From positions 1 through 20,221 of the IMG/VR virus record IMGVR_UViG_3300022885_000092: a stretch of DNA of 20,221 nt; one strand, written 5' to 3'. Under the pieces are notes generated by a model. That model searched no databases and was not told the DNA's origin. It saw nothing but the letters and a program-made list of their open reading frames with translations. This document shows positions 1-8,815 of this stretch, piece by piece (position 1 is the stretch's first letter; each line of letters opens with the position of its first letter). Position numbers and translations under genes: made by a program. Source of the stretch: a virus.

Positions 1-1
1 G

Positions 2-3000
2 GGTGTTGCAGATAGCGTAGAAAATATAGCTGCAGCAGGTATTGCTGTACAGCTAGGGGCAGAACAAATAGCGCAAAATCAGGGACTGCTAGATTCTGTT
101 AGTCAAAGATATAACCTACAGATTAGTGAGCTAGAGGCAAAGAAAGATGCTGCTAAAACTGATGAAGAAATACTTGATCTTGAAAATCAAATCGCAGCCA
201 AGCAGCTAGAAAAAGAAACATCTTTAGACAAAATAAAGGCCAGTAATTCAGAAATATATGCAACGCTTGTAGCTCAAGCAAAAGCTTTAGGACCAAACTT
301 TAATGCTTCTATTGAGGCAAGTATCGATGAGCAATTTAAGGATGCCTCTGGAGCACTCAAGGCAGCTGCCAACCTTGTCAAAGAAAGCCTTGGCTCCATG
401 GATGACGGCGACTTCAAGATTGCATTACAAATTGGACTTGCATCTGGAGAATTTGATCCAGTAACTGTTACAAACTTAATAAATGCAAATGAAGAATCTG
501 GCGGAGAGATTGAGACTAGCATAAAGCTAATGATTGATGCCGAGGGTACTGCAGAGACTAACCAGGTGATGCAACTTCTATCCAAGGCTGGAGTAGGTGC
601 AGCCAGATATTCAGTTATTCTAGATTACATTAGAACTGACGGTGGTGAGTTTGAAGATGATGTAGAGGCTCTTTCTCAAATTGCTAGTATGGCAACTGAG
701 TATGGAATTACTATAGACATCAATTCTGCTGGTTCTGAAACAATAATCGGAGAAGTTAGCAAGTTTATAGAAGAAACAGACAAGATGCCAGATACTGTCA
801 GCTTTGATGTTATAACGAAGTATATGGCAGATTATCCAGGAATGGATCCAGAAACTAAGACAACTTTGCAGGGGATTCTGGATAACTGGGACATCCTCTC
901 TGGCGGAAAAAATACTGTGAATTATGAAGTTCTTGTTGACTTTGCAATTGGTAAAGCTGACCCAGCAGCAATCCTAGGTTTCTACCTCTCTACAGCTGAG
1001 GGCCAGCTGGCACAACAATCTCAGCAATTCACTGGTCCAATAGGAAGCGCTGACACCGCAGCAAGAAAACAAAGGTCGTCGCTTCTGGACCAGGCAGTAG
1101 CTTGGTTTACTGGAATGCTAGGAAGCGTACCCATAGTTACAGAGGAAGACGATCCTATAATTCCAGAAAGCACTTCTGGGGCTGTCACCGACCCATTTAA
1201 AGACATCCTTAGTCAGCTAAAAGAGCTTAGAAACTATACCGTAGACGCTACTGGTAGTGTCGAGGAGCTTCTGAGAGTGCTTGGTGACGGCAAGAAGATA
1301 ACAGTATTTAGAGGAATGGAACAGCTTAGCTTAGGTGCAAAGTTTGGAAAAGAGTTTGCGGGTTATCTTTCGGGATTAGATGAAGATGCTAGAAGTCTTT
1401 TCGTAGAGTTTAAAAAAGCAGGACCAGTACTTACAGAGACTGGCAGGGCTATGCAAAAAGCATTTATGGATGTTGAGATTGGAGAATTCCAATTAAACAT
1501 TGTATCTACTCTAGATGCCCTAGCGAATAAGGCAAAGACCCTCGAGATTCTTGCTGAGCTAGGCTTAGAATACGCTGACGCACTATCAATTGCTACAAAT
1601 GAAACCTTGGCTCTCGGCATCGCTACTGGAGCAATAGATGCAAGCGAACTACAAAAACTAAAGAACATAATAGCTGACTTAAGAGTTAAGGATGAAGTAT
1701 CAAAAACTCTAGATCAAATAAATCAAGACATCAATGACTTTGTTTCTGACATGGCTACAAAGCGTCAGGTTAAGTTAAACTATAGCAAACTACAGCAAGA
1801 AGCTATTCTTAATGATGCAACCCTAAGTGGTATGGTAAAGCTTGGTCAGGCGGGGGCTGACGCATTTAAGACTAGACTATCTCAGATAACATCTAGTGTA
1901 GATTTCTTGCAAGGGGTATTTGACAAAGGGTTCTCAAATGCCATGGAATCTTTTACTGTTCAAGAGCAAAAGATTCAGCTAAAGTTTGATATAGATAATA
2001 AAGAAGTATTTGAGGTTATTAGCAAAGCCAAGGCAGACATTGCCACAATTAATTATAACTTGGATGACTATGAGGCAGGACTCACAAGGCTAGAAATACA
2101 AGAAGACGATATAAACAAAAAATATGAAAAAAGAGCGGAAGCCCTAGATCGTATTGAAGAAATAAACGAGAGTATAGCTAGGCAGCAAAAGTCTCAGATA
2201 GGTATAGCCGATGCTCTAAGTAAGGGAGACATTTCTGCAGCAGCTTCCTTGGCACAACAAGCCCGAGCTGACGAAGCTAAGGAGCGAGCGAAAAAAGAAA
2301 AAGACCTTCTAGAGCTTAATAAAGAAAAAGAACTAGCTGCTCTTAAGACTAGCGTAAATGGAGTATCTTTAACTAGGATACAAATAGAAGAGCAGATAAA
2401 AACACTTCAACAAGAAGTCTTTGAAATCGAAGAGACTAAGCTAGAGATAGCTCAAAGGGCACTCGACCTAGCCGAGCTAGCAAAACAAAAAAGAATTGAA
2501 GAGTTAGAAGTTCTCGAAAGGACTCGCGCAGCATGGGAGGGAATCAAGAATCAGGTAGACCTTGCAAAGATAAGCTCAGACGACTTCTTAAGTGCCATTC
2601 AGGCAGCTCTCGATGCTGTTCCAGGACTAATAGCTGCCTATGAAGGAAAGTCTGCGGGCTCAGAGGCAATCGCACCTCTAGGCCTAGATGAAGAGCCTGA
2701 GCAAATCAAGCCAAGAGTCAACTCATCGTATACCGTTGCTAAAGAAGCTCAGGCAGCTGGAAACACCAGAGCAGCTGTTATAGATCGTGATACGGCAAAG
2801 GCAGCTGCTATCGCTGCCGTTAGAGATGGTGGACTAACAGTTGGAAACATAACAATAAAAGCATCCAGTACGCTAGATTTTGCTGAGCAAGTTCAGTCCA
2901 AGGTTCTTGCTAATAGAGAGGCATTCGCCAATGCTACAAGCGCTTCTCAAAAGGCTGCTCTTACAAAAGAAAACATTAACTTGATGCAAACATCTGGTCT

Positions 3001-3361
3001 AAGGTTTGCCAGAGGAGGAATGGTTCCAGGATATGGCATGGGCGGGATGGTCTCTGGATATGCTATGGGTGGAAAAGTAAAGGGATATGCAACTGGTGGA
3101 ATGTTTAAGTCTATGGGAACCGATACTGTTCCAGCAATGCTAACGCCTGGAGAGTTTGTCGTAAAGCGTCACTCTGTAAATAATTTTGGGGTAGATGGTC
3201 TTAAATCTATAAATAATGGCACATACTCTGGCGAGTCAGTGTATAATTATAGTGTAAACGTAAACGTTAAGTCCGATGCAAACCCAAACGAGATTGCTAA
3301 ATCAGTAATAACTCAAATAAGGAGCATTGACTCACAAAAGGTTAGAGGTAATAGGTTCTAG
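2..3361 (+). CDS. Tape measure protein, C-terminal part (5' end outside window)
   Basis: The reading frame is open from base 2 to the TAG at 3359-3361, so the ATG at 398 is internal and the visible product is 1119 residues of a longer protein. Tape measure proteins fill the tail tube, set tail length and are ejected with the DNA. Supporting signs are great length, alanine-rich helical sequence, charged coiled-coil stretches (bases about 100-240 and 2050-2560, rich in E, K, Q and L at heptad-like spacing), and a glycine-rich C-terminal tract ending in TDTVPAMLTPGEFVVKR, a typical phage tape-measure ending. Three tandem 9-residue repeats (GGxVxGYxx) lie at 3014-3094. No peptidase or lysozyme motif was recognised in the visible part. 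The gene is followed immediately by a distal-tail-like gene through a 1-base TAGTG overlap, the usual siphovirus order. Family call is firm; the missing N-terminus prevents any statement on full length. Confidence 0.9.
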   Translation, partial: GVADSVENIAAAGIAVQLGAEQIAQNQGLLDSVSQRYNLQISELEAKKDAAKTDEEILDLENQIAAKQLEKETSLDKIKASNSEIYATLVAQAKALGPNFNASIEASIDEQFKDASGALKAAANLVKESLGSMDDGDFKIALQIGLASGEFDPVTVTNLINANEESGGEIETSIKLMIDAEGTAETNQVMQLLSKAGVGAARYSVILDYIRTDGGEFEDDVEALSQIASMATEYGITIDINSAGSETIIGEVSKFIEETDKMPDTVSFDVITKYMADYPGMDPETKTTLQGILDNWDILSGGKNTVNYEVLVDFAIGKADPAAILGFYLSTAEGQLAQQSQQFTGPIGSADTAARKQRSSLLDQAVAWFTGMLGSVPIVTEEDDPIIPESTSGAVTDPFKDILSQLKELRNYTVDATGSVEELLRVLGDGKKITVFRGMEQLSLGAKFGKEFAGYLSGLDEDARSLFVEFKKAGPVLTETGRAMQKAFMDVEIGEFQLNIVSTLDALANKAKTLEILAELGLEYADALSIATNETLALGIATGAIDASELQKLKNIIADLRVKDEVSKTLDQINQDINDFVSDMATKRQVKLNYSKLQQEAILNDATLSGMVKLGQAGADAFKTRLSQITSSVDFLQGVFDKGFSNAMESFTVQEQKIQLKFDIDNKEVFEVISKAKADIATINYNLDDYEAGLTRLEIQEDDINKKYEKRAEALDRIEEINESIARQQKSQIGIADALSKGDISAAASLAQQARADEAKERAKKEKDLLELNKEKELAALKTSVNGVSLTRIQIEEQIKTLQQEVFEIEETKLEIAQRALDLAELAKQKRIEELEVLERTRAAWEGIKNQVDLAKISSDDFLSAIQAALDAVPGLIAAYEGKSAGSEAIAPLGLDEEPEQIKPRVNSSYTVAKEAQAAGNTRAAVIDRDTAKAAAIAAVRDGGLTVGNITIKASSTLDFAEQVQSKVLANREAFANATSASQKAALTKENINLMQTSGLRFARGGMVPGYGMGGMVSGYAMGGKVKGYATGGMFKSMGTDTVPAMLTPGEFVVKRHSVNNFGVDGLKSINNGTYSGESVYNYSVNVNVKSDANPNEIAKSVITQIRSIDSQKVRGNRF
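3014..3121 (+). repeat. 27-base tandem repeats near the tape measure C-terminus
   Basis: Three in-frame 27-base units (3014-3040, 3041-3067, 3068-3094) encode GGMVPGYGM, GGMVSGYAM and GGKVKGYAT, and a fourth degenerate unit (3095-3121) encodes GGMFKSMGT. The DNA copies differ mostly at third positions, so selection appears to act on the protein. The tract sits just before the conserved TPGEFVVKR ending and probably forms a flexible glycine-rich segment. Confidence 0.75.
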
Positions 3362-4002
3362 TGGCTACAGCAAATTATATGCAAGGCAGAAAAAGATATG
3401 CCCGTCCCCAGGCAATGCTCTGGTCGGACAACCCAGGAACGCTTGAAGGTGGGCTTTACGTTCCACAGGGATACGAAATTGGGTCTGTTTCGCCACAGGA
3501 CTCAGACGCATCTCTAGTAGATCAATTTATTATTTTGTCTGACGACAACAGGTCAGCCATAGACTTTTCTCCAACAAGAATAGAGCGTAGGGAAAGAATG
3601 ATAAATGGTAGGATGCGATCCTACCATATTGCAGATAAAATGACAGTATCAACAAGCTGGGATTTGCTACCATCAAGATCTTATTTTACAGATCCCGAGT
3701 TTGACCCCACCACTGGAGAGTCTTTATATAAGAACATCGCTAATCAAGAGTATACATCTGACGGTGGAGCAGGCGGTGTAGAAATTTTAGACTGGTATGA
3801 AAAGCATAAGGGCCCTTTTTGGGTTTTTCTATCTTACGATAAGTATAGCAATTTTGGAAAAGATGCTGAAGATTTTGCAAAGCTGGGAAGGTACAGTCAA
3901 ATAATGCAGATGTACATAGCTGACTTTAATTATAGCGTTCAAAAACGTGGCGCTAACAACTATGACTTTTGGAATATTTCTGTGACTCTAGAAGAGGTAT
4001 AA
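3361..4002 (+). CDS. Distal tail (Dit)-like / minor tail protein
   Basis: This encodes 213 residues between the tape measure and the tail hub genes, the position of the distal tail protein that joins the tail tube to the tip in siphoviruses. The sequence is rich in aromatics and beta-type segments and ends WNISVTLEEV, an ending I associate with tail-tube and distal-tail proteins. There is no signal peptide or membrane segment. The GTG at 3361 overlaps the tape measure stop (TAGTG), and AGAGGT at 3344-3349 may serve as a ribosome binding site 11 bases upstream. An in-frame ATG at 3379 is a possible but less likely start because it breaks the coupling pattern. The gene contains an unusually perfect 10-bp inverted repeat (3605-3627). 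A tail role is well supported by position; the Dit assignment is inferred. Confidence 0.65.
   Translation: MATANYMQGRKRYARPQAMLWSDNPGTLEGGLYVPQGYEIGSVSPQDSDASLVDQFIILSDDNRSAIDFSPTRIERRERMINGRMRSYHIADKMTVSTSWDLLPSRSYFTDPEFDPTTGESLYKNIANQEYTSDGGAGGVEILDWYEKHKGPFWVFLSYDKYSNFGKDAEDFAKLGRYSQIMQMYIADFNYSVQKRGANNYDFWNISVTLEEV
3605..3627 (+). other. 10-bp perfect inverted repeat (mRNA hairpin) inside the Dit-like gene
   Basis: The sequence ATGGTAGGAT, GCG, ATCCTACCAT forms a perfect 10-bp stem with a three-base loop. It lies wholly inside codons for residues about 82-89 of the Dit-like protein and is not followed by a T-run, so it does not look like a rho-independent terminator. Whether it has any function is unknown. 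Confidence 0.6.
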
Positions 4003-7000
4003 TGTTTCAAAATCAAGAATTGCAAGATCACCTCTCAACCTCTCCTACTGTTAGGCTTAACTCCGCAGTCATTGCGGAGTGGAATCTCAATATAGCTGAA
4101 AACATTGAGCAGATTGGAAACTACAGGTATCGTCCACTAGATCCCGCTGGCTCTCAATACTCCACAATGCCAAACACGTTTGACATAAACGACTCTGGTA
4201 ACTTTTACACTAACGCTACAAATGCAGATATTTTAATTGACGGCGGCCTTGAGAACGATGGCCAGACACCAATAACATTTGTATCTAAGAAAGAAAAAGA
4301 AAGAATGTTGTATTCTTTGGAAGATTGCTTTCAAAGATTTAGGCCTCGTTCAGGAATTAATAAGTTAAGATATTTTTCTGGAGGGTATTCTCACCACACG
4401 AATATTGATATGGCTACTAGGCCAAGATACTATATGGCACACAAGGATGATCAATTTAAGTATTGGTCTTCATACCGCACTGAAGATGGGATCGAGAGAG
4501 GTATTGCCACTCAGGTACAAGGTACTCAATACTACATCGATGACGCTTCTCCTTATGTTATATATTCTAAATCTTTTGCAGCAAACAGAGTTGTCGTAAA
4601 AATGCAAACGCACGTAGGGACAACAGACCTCGGCCCATTCGTAACGGCATCTGGAACAATAGCTGACCCACTTCATGGAGATGAAAACAAAACAACTCCG
4701 CTAAACTGGAAGATACAAACTCTACAAGAAGACAACTGGGTGGATGCAATATCATTTAACGAGGCATCTACTAGGATAAATGGAGATTCCGTTATTGGAC
4801 CAGATGGATACCTAGAGCTACACTACGGCTTGATCATCCCAGAAGAATATAGGGGTGTGATAATATTTGCAGAAGAGTTCTCTAGTTCAGACTTGTTACC
4901 AGAAGAGTCGTTAAATGGATATTCATATCTTGTAAGACAGAATGATCTGGACAGGGGGACATACCATATTTGGATAGGTGGAGTCTACAAGCAGTTTGTG
5001 CCAGATTATGGATGGTACCTAGGAGAGCAAGACATATCCCCAGAGACTAGCTTTGTTACAGAAATGGTAGAACCAAGATCCTTTACTGATACAAGTAACA
5101 GTTCAATAAAGTTTAGAGAGTTTGACAACATTCGTGGCCTGCGGCTAGTAGTTCAGACAATGAATAAGCAAGACGCCACACTTGATTTAATAGAAATGTC
5201 TCCACGATTAACAGCAGACATTGCAGACAAAACGCTAGATTTTTCTCTAACGAAGGTAGCATCTGACCTAGGCTTGAGTGGAATGCCAGTAGGACAGTTG
5301 CTTGTGTCAACGGGGTCACTTTCGCTATTTGATTACGATCAGAGCTTTAACACAAACAACCCAAACAGTATAATTAAAGACTTTACCGATAAAAATTTGC
5401 AGGTAAAGTTCTATGAAATTATTTCTAATGTCAATGGCTATGATTACTATGTACCAATAAAGACAATGTACGCAGAAACATTTGGGGAAGCCGATGCTCA
5501 GACTAGACAAGTTTCGATACCACTAAGGGACCTATACTTTTACTTTGAATCTATTACTGCCCCCCAAGTACTAATTCAAAACGCTTCTTTATCCTATGCC
5601 ATATCAACTCTGCTAGACTCAATCGGTTTCTCAAATTATTCATTTAAGAGAGTGCCAGGAGAAGACGAGGAGATTATTCCCTACTTCTTTGTGCCACCAG
5701 ATACAAGCATTGCACAGGTTCTAAATGACTTAGCAATATCAACTCAGACTGCCATGTTCTTTGACGAGTTCAACAACTTTGTAATGATGAGCAAGAACTA
5801 CATCATGCCGTCTGAGTCCGATAGAGGAACTGATATGACACTCTATGGTGCTACAGACTTTGTGGATAGTGGCGTCATAGAAAATGAAACAACAAATCCA
5901 GTCTTGGCAAATATTATAGAGATAACTTCTCAGGATAGTGACGTATATAATAGCGGTAGCATTAATTATACTAGTAGATATATTCAAAGAAGCGTGGGAA
6001 GCATAAGGCAGGCCAGCTTGATCGATAGGCATAGAACCTGGACATACAAGCCTGCTCTTCTTTGGGAAGTAGCTCCAACACAAATAATAAAGTCCATAAA
6101 CCAGGAAGTTCAGGATCAGTCTGCTTATGTGCTAGGGGCAATTCCACTAAACTCAGACCTGTCTGATCAATTGCCTTCAGTTCAGAATAACCAGGTAGTC
6201 AACAATAACATGGACCTAGGTGAGGGTATCTACTGGATAACAAGATACAATGGATACTTCTATGCAAACGGCGAAGTAATTCGATATGACGCAGTTCAAT
6301 TTAATATACCATCTGTAGCTTCAGCCAATGGCAATGATCAGCAAAATGATAACAATGTCTGGATTACTAGCAATCAAGAGTATCAAAGATATTTTTCAAA
6401 GCTATCATTTAATGGAAAGATTTATCCGACAGGCCTTGTTAGAATTTATTCCGAACCAAACTTTGAGACAGTTGAAGGAACTACCAGGCTTGCTAATGGA
6501 CCAGTAGCAAAGCATGGACGTGGACAATTTGGGACAAGCATCGTAAAGCATTATGCTGGGGTAGACTCTTATTGGTCAGACAATAAGAACGTTAGAGGAT
6601 GCACTATGGAGTCTCAATTCTTATTCGGCAAAGACATCCCAGAGATTAGCTCTCTAGGCCTTAATGCAGCTGGTGTATCAAATAGCCTAGCTACCAAGAC
6701 AACCAGAAATGGAATTATTAAAAATTTCCTAAGCAATAGCTTTACCAACGAAGCAGAGATCGGCAGCCTTAAGTCTACTCAGACAGGAACAATCCAGTCA
6801 TCAGCATTAGTAATGAATGGCCCGTCATTCTCTACTACAGAATCTCCAATAAGCTTTATCTCTTATGTAAATAAAGAGCTAGACAATAAGTACAAGCACT
6901 TCGGAACAAGAATGAGACTTATTGGAAGGATAGAAAATAGCGAAGTAAGAGGTCAAACAGGAATTGGTAGCACAACATACTACACTGCTGAAACAAATGA

Positions 7001-8321
7001 TCCTAGCCAAAGTATAAATATCGGAGGGGCTTCTGGAGGACTAGCTGTAATGGTGAACCCAGAAACAAATGTCGGATATTACTTTGAGATCGCAGCACTT
7101 TCAGCAAGTAATCTTTCTGCCTATGATAATCTAGAGGGAATCGCAAACGTTATCTTTTATAAGATAATGTCTGACGGACAGTCAAAAGCTGTTCCAGTAA
7201 AACTTTATAGTGGGCTTGCAAACATCATTGTTGACGACGGCAAATTTACTGGGCAATATAGAATGTCTGCAGAAGAGAATCCTACAGTATATGACCTTGC
7301 AGTAGAGTATCAAGATATCGGCTCATCCAGAAGGTTCTTTCTTTATATCAATAACAAGATAGTCGCAACTGTTGACGACACAAGTCCACTGCCGATTTAT
7401 AACAACATGGGTATTTTTGTAAGAGGCGCATCTAGGGGCATGTTTGAAAACATTTATGCAATCACAAACAACTATAGTCAAAACACCAGCTTTGCACTAG
7501 ACACCCCAATTTCTGAAGTTTTCAAGGACTCTGAGCTTGACGTTGCTGATTCATTCAGGCGATACGCAATGAGCGGTGTCGTACAGGCTAGCTACATGAG
7601 TGGAATTAGTTCAGCAGAGCCCCCGAAGTACAGCCTTTATTTTGATGAGTTTGGAACTATTATGCGAGAAGCGGCATACTTTAATGTTAGATATGACAAG
7701 GCCTACCCTGCTCTATACGCTCAGCTATCTCCAACATTTAATAGGATAAAGGGGTACACCGTATCTGGCTTCCAGGCTGGGGCATACGGAGCCGAGTTCT
7801 TAATATTTAATGCCACAGATACAGCCCTTAGCTTAGATGAGACAACAGGAAATTATCTACGCATACAGGGGGTAACTTTTACTCAGCAATCACAGAATGA
7901 GCTTACCGTTGACGACTACTACGCTAGAGTTGGAGACTTTTCCAACCCTCAGTTTAATGGAGATGCTTTAATACAGTCTCCGCTAATTGTAAAAGAAGAG
8001 TTCAAGGATATCAAGCTTAGCAGAATAACTAACGGAATAAAAGAGTTTTCTCTAAATGCAGCATACATTCAGTCAGAAGATGACGCTAGGTCACTAATGG
8101 GATGGATGATATCTAAAGTCCTTAAACCAAGAAAGTCTATAGGAATAAAAATGTTTGCAAACCCAATGATTCAGCTTGGAGACATCCTATCCATAGACTA
8201 TTTCGATGACGGATTTGATCAAGTAGCAGACTCTAAAAAAAGATTTGTAGTTTATAATATTGAATATAGCAGAGATGCGAATGGACCAGAAATGAATCTA
8301 TACCTAAGCGAGGTGGCATAG
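4002..8321 (+). CDS. Tail hub / large minor tail protein with LamG-like insert
   Basis: A 1439-residue structural protein, likely the central hub or tail-tip component that closes the tube and carries host-contact domains. The ATG at 4002 is chosen over the in-frame ATG at 3969 because it overlaps the previous stop (TAATG) and has AAGAGG four bases upstream. Roughly residues 1-400 are a beta-rich N-terminal region and 400-620 a hub-like region. About residues 950-1155 resemble a LamG/concanavalin-type jelly roll (KHFGTRMRLIG, GGLAVMVNPETNVGYYFEIA, RFFLYINNKIVATVDD, MGIFVRG), a common carbohydrate-binding fold. Near the C-terminus, IGIKMFANPMIQLGDILSID resembles hub-domain segments of baseplate and tail proteins. 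No peptidoglycan hydrolase motif was recognised. Order after the tape measure and Dit-like genes supports the call. Domain assignments rest on sequence appearance alone. Confidence 0.8.
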   Translation: MFQNQELQDHLSTSPTVRLNSAVIAEWNLNIAENIEQIGNYRYRPLDPAGSQYSTMPNTFDINDSGNFYTNATNADILIDGGLENDGQTPITFVSKKEKERMLYSLEDCFQRFRPRSGINKLRYFSGGYSHHTNIDMATRPRYYMAHKDDQFKYWSSYRTEDGIERGIATQVQGTQYYIDDASPYVIYSKSFAANRVVVKMQTHVGTTDLGPFVTASGTIADPLHGDENKTTPLNWKIQTLQEDNWVDAISFNEASTRINGDSVIGPDGYLELHYGLIIPEEYRGVIIFAEEFSSSDLLPEESLNGYSYLVRQNDLDRGTYHIWIGGVYKQFVPDYGWYLGEQDISPETSFVTEMVEPRSFTDTSNSSIKFREFDNIRGLRLVVQTMNKQDATLDLIEMSPRLTADIADKTLDFSLTKVASDLGLSGMPVGQLLVSTGSLSLFDYDQSFNTNNPNSIIKDFTDKNLQVKFYEIISNVNGYDYYVPIKTMYAETFGEADAQTRQVSIPLRDLYFYFESITAPQVLIQNASLSYAISTLLDSIGFSNYSFKRVPGEDEEIIPYFFVPPDTSIAQVLNDLAISTQTAMFFDEFNNFVMMSKNYIMPSESDRGTDMTLYGATDFVDSGVIENETTNPVLANIIEITSQDSDVYNSGSINYTSRYIQRSVGSIRQASLIDRHRTWTYKPALLWEVAPTQIIKSINQEVQDQSAYVLGAIPLNSDLSDQLPSVQNNQVVNNNMDLGEGIYWITRYNGYFYANGEVIRYDAVQFNIPSVASANGNDQQNDNNVWITSNQEYQRYFSKLSFNGKIYPTGLVRIYSEPNFETVEGTTRLANGPVAKHGRGQFGTSIVKHYAGVDSYWSDNKNVRGCTMESQFLFGKDIPEISSLGLNAAGVSNSLATKTTRNGIIKNFLSNSFTNEAEIGSLKSTQTGTIQSSALVMNGPSFSTTESPISFISYVNKELDNKYKHFGTRMRLIGRIENSEVRGQTGIGSTTYYTAETNDPSQSINIGGASGGLAVMVNPETNVGYYFEIAALSASNLSAYDNLEGIANVIFYKIMSDGQSKAVPVKLYSGLANIIVDDGKFTGQYRMSAEENPTVYDLAVEYQDIGSSRRFFLYINNKIVATVDDTSPLPIYNNMGIFVRGASRGMFENIYAITNNYSQNTSFALDTPISEVFKDSELDVADSFRRYAMSGVVQASYMSGISSAEPPKYSLYFDEFGTIMREAAYFNVRYDKAYPALYAQLSPTFNRIKGYTVSGFQAGAYGAEFLIFNATDTALSLDETTGNYLRIQGVTFTQQSQNELTVDDYYARVGDFSNPQFNGDALIQSPLIVKEEFKDIKLSRITNGIKEFSLNAAYIQSEDDARSLMGWMISKVLKPRKSIGIKMFANPMIQLGDILSIDYFDDGFDQVADSKKRFVVYNIEYSRDANGPEMNLYLSEVA

Positions 8322-8815
8322 TGGTTAGCGCAACACCAAATTCCCCAGAATCAGTTGCTTCAACTAGCAATAATGGAATAAGGATAGCCGATCCAGACAT
8401 CATAATCTTTGATCCAGACCTAGTGCCAATCGAGGTAATGACTGATTTAGTTTTTGAGAATATAGGCGGTCAAGAAATAATTAATATTGCTAGGACTGAC
8501 CTCGTAAATGGACAAGACGTGATCTATAGTCCTATTAAAAATTTAGCTCAAGTTTTCTTAAGATACAATCCACAGAACATACTAGCACTTCAAGATACAT
8601 CAGATTCAATATTTAATGGATTCCCAATTAAGTATGCTGACCACGTTCCATCTGTTGGCTCTGGACCAAACGGAAACTACGTATACATAGATCAAACTAC
8701 GGGAGACATAGTTGTAGAGGCAATCAACTTAAGGCCAGACTATCAGATTGAAATTCAAGTTGCCAGTTCTATCAATACGTTAGATGATACAATATATATA
8801 GAAGGAGTTTCGTGA
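8321..8815 (+). CDS. Hypothetical tail-module protein, 164 residues
   Basis: I do not recognise the family. The product is acidic and rich in I, V, D and N, with a Pro/Ser/Asn-rich first 20 residues, and looks beta-structured, without membrane segments or cysteines. Its GTG start overlaps the hub stop (TAGTG), and AGGTGG at 8311-8316 lies four bases upstream. It overlaps the next gene by four bases (GTGA). Position between the hub and a collar-fibre-like gene suggests a small tail-tip or fibre-attachment component, which is inference from context only. Confidence 0.7.
   Translation: MVSATPNSPESVASTSNNGIRIADPDIIIFDPDLVPIEVMTDLVFENIGGQEIINIARTDLVNGQDVIYSPIKNLAQVFLRYNPQNILALQDTSDSIFNGFPIKYADHVPSVGSGPNGNYVYIDQTTGDIVVEAINLRPDYQIEIQVASSINTLDDTIYIEGVS
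8801..8807 (+). promoter_or_regulatory. Ribosome binding site GAAGGAG deciding the GTG start at 8812
   Basis: GAAGGAG ends four bases before the GTG at 8812, inside the last codons of the previous gene. It supports a start that overlaps the upstream stop by four bases (GTGA) rather than a later start. Confidence 0.7.

Noticed and set aside
398-400. ATG at 398 as the start of the first gene
   Set aside because: The same frame is open without a stop back to base 2 and encodes helical, coiled-coil tape-measure-like sequence, so this is an internal methionine.
1920-1949. TTGACA-N18-TGGAAT inside the tape measure gene
   Set aside because: Only four of six -10 bases match, the important second A is missing, and no gene starts nearby.
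3808-3823. AAGGGCCCTT palindrome followed by T residues, terminator-like
   Set aside because: The palindrome has no loop, so it cannot fold as a stable hairpin, and it lies in the middle of the Dit-like gene.
3969-3971. ATG at 3969 as the start of the tail hub gene
   Set aside because: It would add 11 residues overlapping the Dit-like gene. The ATG at 4002 overlaps the stop (TAATG) and has AAGAGG at good spacing.
4060-4080. 8-bp perfect hairpin (ACTCCGCA / TGCGGAGT) early in the hub gene
   Set aside because: About two stems of this length are expected by chance in 20 kb. It has no T-run and no clear link to a gene start.
5739-6083. Minus-strand open frame of 114 codons, and similar minus-strand frames elsewhere
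   Set aside because: They lie wholly inside clearly coding + strand genes, show no recognisable protein features, and no minus-strand gene fits the compact one-direction layout.
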